Source: Ophioderma brevispina (Eukaryota > Echinodermata > Ophiuroidea > Amphilepidida > Ophiodermatidae). Taken from it: 64,000 nt of DNA. Below, piece after piece: positions 57,421-64,000 of this stretch. The stretch spans positions 124,001 through 188,000 of the forward strand of contig JAMKCH010010146.1 in NCBI GenBank assembly GCA_023653785.1, given 5' to 3'. Both the position numbers and the translations under genes were made by a program. Below the pieces are notes generated by a model that worked only from the letters and a program-made list of their open reading frames with translations, was not told the DNA's origin and made no database searches. Position 1 is the stretch's first letter, and each line of letters begins with the position of its first letter.

Positions 57421-57789
57421 CTAATAAGTCAAGTCAGAATTAAAAGAGTTTTAACTCAAATAAGCCTTACCAAAGTAGAACATTCCAAAGTCATGGTACT
57501 ACTAAAGTAGGAAACGTCAGCAGGTTCTCCGTCAGGGGAATAAGGGTCCGTCTAGTGCAACCAAAGTCAGGAATGGTTTTTTTTTAACAAAAAAGTCAGA
57601 TGCTAACTGGCAAAGGATTGCAAGGATTCAGGTCATGGTATGGCAAAGCTTTGGAAGTTGAGGGGAAAAGCAGATGGCCTGATGTTTGCAGAAGTCTGCT
57701 CCCAAAGGTTGTGAGGGGTCCCTTAGACCACAAGTTTAGTTCCCAGGACTATTAAACAGAAAGATGTTGAGGCTGACAGAAATGTTAGG

Positions 57790-58150
57790 GAAGACTTTGA
57801 ACCATTTGTTTAGGAGGGTTCAGTGTCGCTTGATGGTGACAAAGTTGTTTCCAAAACCATAAAGGGATCATGCGTGCTAGTGGGGTGCCCAGTCAGTAAT
57901 TGGAGGGGTCATTGCCCTTTAGTGAAGTTAGGGCAAACGGTGAGAATGCTTGATCCAAGGTATAGTATGGCTATTATAGTGTCCCTCTTCACAAGGTGAA
58001 TTTGAAGTCTTATTTGGTCTACAGGTACAGTCATAGTAGGAGTAAGGCGTGAACTTCAGTCAAAGTGTTCAAGTTATTAGGGATGATTTTGGCAGGGAAG
58101 TACATCCCGAAACCAATGTTACCACAATCCCTGGCCACAGAAATAGATAG
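57790..58150 (+). pseudogene. Protease region remnant of element 2
   Basis: Fragments in several frames (EGSVSLDGDKVV, QGEFEVLFGL and a degraded end before the 'gaaaccaatgttacc' stretch) lie where element 1 has its protease end. The active-site triad is not legible. Confidence 0.45.
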
Positions 58151-58639
58151 TTGAGCGGATAGAATAGTTACGTCTTCCAGCCTGTGCAGTTACTAGGGAG
58201 TCCTATGGCTAGGAAAGCCAGGCTTGAAGCAAATAGTGATAGGGAGGAGGAAGACCTGTCCCTAGATGTAGATTAGAGGACACGTTCATGGTAAAATTAG
58301 ATGAACCAGGGCGACTTCCCTCTTCAGGGGGGATAGGTTCTCCAAAACAAGAGTTCGGTCCTGAGCGTTGCATAGTGGGATTAATGATGATGATCCCTTA
58401 AGTCAAAATAAGTTAGTTCTTGAACAGGAGAATGATCCTGCACTCAAGAATCTTAGTCAAAGGGCCAGTAACCCTGCAGGAGTCTGGGGGGGGGGACGTT
58501 CCTGTTGTGTTTTTACAACACACTGGTGTGCTGCATTGAGGAGGGAAATGGAGGCCACCTGCTGCTCCTGCAAATGATGAGTGGCGAAAGGTGTTCATCA
58601 GGTCGTTGGTCGTTGTCCCCCAGGTTTTGTTTATCACAG

Positions 58640-59720
58640 GGAAGTCAATCAGCATTGACCATTGTAGTACATATGGCAGGACATTTAGGAGTCAAGAAGA
58701 CAACTGTAGGATTTTGAACCACTTTTGGGGCCTTACACTTCGTAAGGATGTTTTGAATCCGTAGATCTTGTCATCACTTGATCAAGTTGGTGGCAAGCTA
58801 ATCAGAACATCCGCCCGCTCCACTGAAACCGATACCGGCATTCGGAGAGCTATTTAGTAGGGTTATGTGGACTGTGTAGGACTATCCCTTAGGGATAGTC
58901 GGGAATCAGTACTACTTACTATCATGTCTGCCTCGACTAGGTTCCTGAAGCAATACCCTTTAGGAATATTAAGGCTAAAACCGTTAGTTGAAGGCTTGAC
59001 CAAGTTTTTCACTCTTGTTGGCCTACCTAAGTCAATTCAATCAGTAGATCAGGGGTCAAAAATTTCACATCTGGCCTATTTCAGCAAGGGATGGTATGAG
59101 TTAGGATAGAACAGTATGTGTCCAGTGCCTACTTTGCAGAGAGTCCAAAGGAGCTTTAGAGAGATTCCATCAACTCTGAAGAAATGATTAGGATTACTGT
59201 TTGGATTGAGAAGCGACTGGGATGAGGAGTTTAGTTCACTTGTTATTGTTTGCTGCAAGGAAAGCAGTCAGGAAACCTAGGTTTCAGTTCCCTTTGAGTG
59301 TTAGTTTTTGGGCCGCACAGTTCGTGGTCCCTTGAAACTCCTAAAGGAGAAATGGCTGTGCTCTGAATGATGAAACTGACAACCAACTTTTGGACTTTGT
59401 TTCCAAATTAAAGTATAGGGCCAATAGGGAGCCAATGAAATTGCCAGGGAAGGGCGAATTTGAAAGCAAGATCAGACCAAAATTGAAGAAAAGTGAAGTG
59501 GGACGACAGTGTATGAACAGATGCCCAGAGTCAGAGTAGGGGTCATTAGGCCAGGAGACCAAGTGTTAGTGTTGTTTCCAATCCCTGGAAATCCACTGCA
59601 GGCCAGATTTGGTCCCTATTACAGTCGAGTCACACGTTAACATGAAGTGACTACATAGTCAAAACGCCAGATAGGCGTAAGAAGTAGGCAATTGTGCCAT
59701 GTAAATATGTGAAAGAGTAT
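58640..59720 (+). pseudogene. Integrase remnant of element 2
   Basis: The zinc-finger start is VVHMAGHLGVKKTTVGF (58654-58716). The catalytic core (58867-59109) reads MDCVGLSLRDSRESVLLTIM, ASTRFLKQYPLGILRLKPLV, LTKFFTLVGLPKSIQSVDQG, with the first Asp in the DCVG segment and the second in the VDQGS segment. The C-terminal part has the GPY-type module, with FPIPGNPLQARFGPYY near 59577-59624, and KNCVPCK-like trailing sequence. Integrase joins element DNA to the chromosome. As in element 1, it lies upstream of the reverse transcriptase. An extra V before DQGS and several stops indicate indels. Confidence 0.85.
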
Positions 59721-60159
59721 GTAGGTAGAAGAAATGACGAGGCAGTGCAAAACCAGTGCGCTCTGTAAGTCTGATCGAAAACAGTAACAGGGATGGACAC
59801 AGCCGAATTTGAAGATGTTCAAAATTCAAACAATGATGCCAAGCGAGCATGACTATCCAATCAAGTTGCAAATTCAGATGTGCTCAAGATTGGATACAAA
59901 AACTAGGATCTTTCAGAAAATCAAAGTGTGAAAATCAGGCAGTTGGATTCATGAATTGAAATTTTAATTTTGAATTTTATCAACATTTACCCATTGGGCT
60001 ACAACTTAAACTAAGAAGTTGATGTGGGTGATTGTGCACCAATAAACAGATCCTTACAGAGAAATTCCTATGAAGAAAAGAAGAAGCAAATCTCAACCCC
60101 CCCCCCAACAAGAGATAGAGTACATGTTGTGAAAATCAAATAATTGAAGCAAGCAAAAA

Positions 60160-60880
60160 GAATGGAGTTCCCCGTGTATTTTGGTTCCAAAACTGATGGT
60201 TCTTAGTTTGTGACAGACTTTCAGAAGGGTAAAATATGTTCAAAGATGATTCATTTCCAACTACATCGTCTTGATGATGCATTGACAAATTGGCAATCAA
60301 AGTACGTCAGCAAGTTTGACCTTTTGAAGGGGTTATTGGCAGGTTCCACTTACTGATAGTGCAAAAGAATTTAGGCATTTGCACGCGGATGGCTTTTTTC
60401 AGTATCGGGTTTATGCCTTTCGGGTATGAAAAAACGCCAACCAGCAACACTTCCAAAGAATGGTACATTATAATGTTGCTGACAGAGAAGGCGTTGAGCC
60501 TATGTTGATGATTTGATTGTGTCCAGTCAGTCTTGGAACAACACATTGGGCGCTCCAATCGCTGTTTCAGAAGTTGTCAGAAAGAAAACAAAAACTGACA
60601 GTAAATTTAGTCACAGAGTGAGTTTTGCCATGCTCAAGTCACCTATTTAGCCATGTGGTAGGTCAAGGCAAGGTTCAAGCTGTCAGGTAAGTTTTGAAGC
60701 CAATTGAGAAGTTCCCACGCCAGTAACCAGGAAAGAACTACAGAGATTCTTAGGCAATGGCCTGGATATTACAGGAAGTTGTGTCCAAAATCTTTTAGGA
60801 TATTGCCAGTCCTGTTGACAAGTGCTAGCCAAAAATATCAAATTGGTTTGGTAGCAAGGAAGTGAAATTAAGTTCCAAAA
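60160..60880 (+). pseudogene. Reverse transcriptase remnant of element 2
   Basis: Pieces read MEFPVYFGSKTDGS, RLDDALTNWQSKYVSKFDLL, KGLLAGSTY, then AYVDDLIVSSQSWNN with the catalytic YVDD at about 60499-60510. RT-thumb-like sequence follows (PIEKFPTPVTRKELQRFLG near 60700-60745, in a shifted frame). The KFDLLKG segment contains the first catalytic Asp, which is kept here but lost in element 1. Confidence 0.85.
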
Positions 60881-60899
60881 AATCAAAGCCCATACTGAT

Positions 60900-61320
60900 T
60901 AGGGGAACCGGTTTTCTGATTGCACCAGACTTTCAGAACCAATTCAAGAGTTGCCTAGATGCAGTGACCATAGGGTGTGTTGGCTGAGTTATAGCAAGAG
61001 AAGACGGAATAATAAGACACACCCTATTTCGTATTTTCTCCAAGAAGTTTTACACAACACCAAAGAAAGGAAAATACCACTATTTTGAAGGAGTGTCTTG
61101 TCTGATTTGGCTTAGGGCATTGTGATGTATATTTGGGCAACCAAGCAGTGACCCAGAGTTGCTTGTTTTCACAGATCACACCCCCCTCACCTTCATCCAA
61201 GGATGAAAAACAAGAATCATAGGTTTGTGCGGTGGCGTTTGACCTTGCAAGAGTACAACCTAGACACAGACACTCAAAGGCAGATAATGTGAGGGCTGAT
61301 GCCTTATCCAGAATTGTGTA
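60900..61320 (+). pseudogene. RNase H remnant of element 2
   Basis: Frames give QFKSCLDAVTIGCVG (an altered D-A-S box), HPISYFLQEV, an FTDH-like segment near 61175 and MKNKNHRFVRWRLTLQEYNL, ending near ADALSRI at 61300. These are the ordered signatures of Gypsy RNase H. The polypurine tract and 3' LTR follow 140 bp later, so no further domain exists after RNase H. Confidence 0.85.
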
Positions 61321-61458
61321 GTTAATCAGAGAAACAAGTAAAGCTTAAAAGGAACGTGAACATGTGAATAATAAGTTAGGTTATTTGAAAGTTTTAAAAA
61401 TGTTAAGAGCTTTTAAATAGGTAAACGAAAGTTTGCTTTCATCAAAACTTTCTTTTCT

Positions 61459-61468
61459 TAAGGGGAGG
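61459..61468 (+). other. Polypurine tract of element 2
   Basis: AAGGGGAGGG lies immediately before the 3' LTR, in the position of the plus-strand primer. Confidence 0.8.
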
Positions 61469-62578
61469 GGTTACAGGCCCAAAGAGCTAGCAATGATTTA
61501 TTCATTTTGAAGTAAGATGAAGTCATACATTAGCACAGAAATATTGTAAATTAGTCCAAGTAACATGATATAAAATATTACCTGGTCGTGTGCTAAACTG
61601 GTGTGTTGTAAAGCAAATAGAATGAACCAGAGATCTCAGAAGAGCTCAGAAAAGCGTGGAAACTTCTGGAATGTACTGGACCTTAGGGATTTCATTAGAA
61701 TGTGCTTCAGAACTTTCTGAATCATAGGTGGCGCACTGCTGCATAATTACACAGTCAGTGCGTAGCTGCTATGAACTCCTAATCTTGCAGTAAAGGTGGA
61801 ATAATAGAGGCATTTCCGAATTATGCGGGTAATGGACTCTATTTAGCACATGACTCATGTAGAGAGGACCAGATCCTTTCAGTATTTGTTTGACGAGGAT
61901 ATATAAATCCCTGGTGAGAGAAGTGAGTCAGAGTACTAGACCATCATGCTCAAAGTTATTAGCAGAGTATGTAGACACTTAGTTGCCTTCAAATGTGTCA
62001 GCGACAGTAATCGCAGTCATACTTTCTTTCACTATAGTGGACCTGGTCATAGTAGTCACAGCTCCTCAGTTTTTCGTCCGATTGTGTAGCCCGTGTTGTC
62101 GGTGTCCGTATTCGTGGGCCTCTGAGTAGTTATCCAAGGATAAACAAGGCTACAGCACTTTTGGACTTTAGATGTTGTCGGCCTCCGAGCTTCGGGAGTC
62201 TTAAGGAGCTGGTTTTCTTAAGGAAGGACAAGTCGTCCGTGGACCCGTCCCACTATTGGAAATTGAGTTTTGCGCTGGAATATTCGCCAGGACTCTTTTG
62301 CAAGTTCGGCATCTAATTGTAATCTTGCTGCAGCCCGCGTCGGGCACACACCAGGGAGTAAAGTATGTTTATTAGTTCATTAATTAACGACTTTATTATA
62401 GATTGATTATTGATTAAAAAGTAAAACATTAAAAAAAAAAAAAAAAAAACACACAATTGAAAAATAAATACTTTGTTCTCAATTTGTAATCAAGTTCACA
62501 GTGGATTGTCTAGTTATTAGGAGTTTGAATCCGTAGGTTTGAGGTGGGTTTTGGCCTTGGTCAAGGTGACCGAAAACA
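61469..62578 (+). repeat. 3' LTR of element 2
   Basis: About 1.1 kb from GTTACAGGCCC to CGAAAACA, matching the 5' LTR without the purine block. A poly-A expansion replaces part of the sequence near 62430. Confidence 0.9.
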
Positions 62579-63257
62579 GAATCTTAAGGGGTACTACCCC
62601 GACCCCTCCGCTCGATCCCACCACTCACCCCCTCAAAGCCAAGATGTGTTTAGTAAAAACCTTTGTATTTTTCTCCATTTCCCCTGCAAACTATTTTGGG
62701 TGAACTCGATCCAATTATAATGCTACAGCAATAATATGGCTGGTCACGGTGTAAATAATTATTTGTATATCCAGTTAATCTCACAAATACTGCCGCGTTA
62801 AAATGGTTGTGTCGGATTTCAAATGAATTTTGGAATCAAGATATGTTGGTGATTGGCTTCCTATGAAACGAAAGTGTATGTTGTAATAGGGTGGGGGGCA
62901 CCTTCAAACAAGTCAAATTTAAGTCTTGCGACAAAGTTAACGGCAAACACCAATGTTCTAACATTAGGCCTATATGGAGTAAAATTGAAAAATATTGTTG
63001 TGTGTTGTGTTTTGGGCCATTAACGTAATACTCAATAATCTCTAAATATATATATATAATAGCGCTAGCATATATAGAAGTAGACAGCGATTAATGTGCG
63101 ATCTATTAACTGAAAATACACACATACAATGTACATTATCATGATTGCGTAGGAATAGAATGGTGTTCGAGGTCTCTAATGTATCAGGATGATCAGTAGG
63201 TAAATATAAAAATAGGGGAAAACTGAAGTTCCGTCTAGTTATTCAATGTTGTTTCAA
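62579..63257. other. Unassigned non-coding DNA
   Basis: Right flank of element 2. No gene or repeat recognised apart from a short TA tract near 63045. Confidence 0.5.
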
Positions 63258-63740
63258 CACTGTAAATCCCTGTGTTCTGGGTCTGAACTCGTATCTAAAC
63301 ACTATTTTGTCTCACTTTGAGACATGTCTAAGCATTTAAATTCCTAAAACATTTAGGTGTTCAGACGTCTAGATTCTAAACATATTCCTTAACATGACGT
63401 GATGTGTTTAGATTCTAAGACGTCGCCATCGCATTACGTTCATGGGTTTTAGGACACAATAAAACACTATCATAATGTTAGCTCTAAATACCTTTGTGGC
63501 ACATTTAACAGTGTTTCAAAGCGTTGAAGGCGTTCACGTTAATTCTCATTGCTCTGATTTAGAATGGAGAAAACGATGCTGGATTCCAATCCTTTTTAGT
63601 TGATTTTATAGGAGCAGGTGTGTCTAAGTAATACCCACCTTTTGACAACAATATTTTTGATTTTGATGTTTTGTTGTGTTGAAACACGTCTATAGCGCTT
63701 AAAAACTTTGACAAAATCTAAACACTTACGGTTTACAGTG
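63258..63740. mobile_element. MITE with CACTGTAAA ends
   Basis: Left CACTGTAAATCCCTGTGTT and right (reversed) CACTGTAAACCGTAAGTGTT are inverted ends over 483 bp. The interior repeats 'gtgtttagattcta' in both orientations. It has no coding capacity. The superfamily is not determined. Confidence 0.65.
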
Positions 63741-64000
63741 AAATGTGTAAAAAAGTTATGCTAGAGTTTAGCTATAGGCTAGGAATTGCTTCAACTAAAC
63801 TGTTAATTCGATATAAATACGTAGGCCGGAGTGTGTAGATCTGGTAAATTATGCTAAATAACACCAATTATTAGCATAATTTATTGCAGAATTTGCCAGT
63901 AAGTAAAGGTCATATGCCCCAATCTGGAAAAAAAAGAGTTTATTTACTGAAGATATTTGTAACAATGGCATGCGGGGAAAGGTGTAGTGCATTTAACACG
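63741..64000. other. Unassigned non-coding DNA
   Basis: No feature recognised to the window end. Confidence 0.5.

Larger units (their letters stand above)
54500..62578 (+). mobile_element. Gmr1-like Ty3/Gypsy LTR retrotransposon 2
   Basis: A complete but decayed plus-strand LTR element of about 8.1 kb. It has LTRs at 54500-56110 (with a ~515-bp insertion) and 61469-62578, a primer site at 56114 and a polypurine tract (AAGGGGAGGGG) at 61459. Domains follow in the order gag, protease, integrase (58.65-59.7 kb), reverse transcriptase (60.2-60.6 kb) and RNase H (60.9-61.3 kb). Integrase precedes reverse transcriptase, as in element 1, but the LTRs of the two elements are unrelated in sequence, so they are different families. 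The flanks GAAAC and GAATC are close to a 5-bp target duplication. No frame is intact. Confidence 0.9.

Overview
This window looks like AT-rich, intron-scale nuclear DNA from a marine invertebrate. I infer a deuterostome such as an echinoderm or hemichordate, because two of its LTR elements belong to a type best known from deuterostomes and because short 'taggcctat'-like words are frequent. That assignment is tentative. I see no intact host protein gene, no bacterial-type operon, no CRISPR array and no functional RNA gene. Almost everything recognisable is a transposable element, and every coding region is broken by frameshifts or stops.

Layout. 1-5.7 kb: unique DNA with a TA-flanked palindromic MITE, a TTAA-flanked MITE and a tRNA-Thr-like SINE or pseudogene. 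5.77-13.29 kb: a complete but decayed Ty3/Gypsy-class LTR element on the minus strand, inserted in a TA microsatellite, with domain order gag-PR-INT-RT-RNaseH, so integrase comes before reverse transcriptase (Gmr1-like). 13.44-17.30 kb: a foldback element whose inverted arms are built of ~160-bp tandem repeats around an unrecognised coding-like core. 17.4-26 kb: mostly unassigned, with three MITE-like elements, one of them built from about 900 bp of GCGGTGAAATT-type motifs. 26-31.2 kb: two small MITE families, a DIRS-like retroelement remnant, a tandem repeat and a Penelope-like element whose inverted terminal repeats carry a hammerhead ribozyme core. 31.7-39 kb: tandem repeats and several MITEs or inverted-repeat elements, two of which recur elsewhere in the window. 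39.5-42.4 kb: an IS630/Tc1-type transposase tail, an RTE-like LINE reverse transcriptase and a Tc1-like transposase. 43.0-46.6 kb: a long inverted-repeat element holding a LINE 3' end and fragments of a 'GCDTVS' protein family. 46.9-49.1 kb: a LINE interrupted by a MITE. 48.55-57.18 kb: a ~4-kb head-to-tail duplication of the LINE 3' end, spacer, LTR and gag start. 54.5-62.58 kb: a second Gmr1-like LTR element, plus strand, again with INT before RT. 62.6-64 kb: a MITE and unassigned DNA.

The coding remnants do not form a cellular pathway; each belongs to its own transposon. Insertions are nested: a MITE inside a LINE, a MITE inside another MITE, a LINE inside an inverted-repeat element. The two copies of the duplication differ mainly by single-base gains and losses, often in homopolymers. 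This suggests that residual long-read errors contribute to the frameshifts, so 'pseudogene' calls should be read with that in mind.
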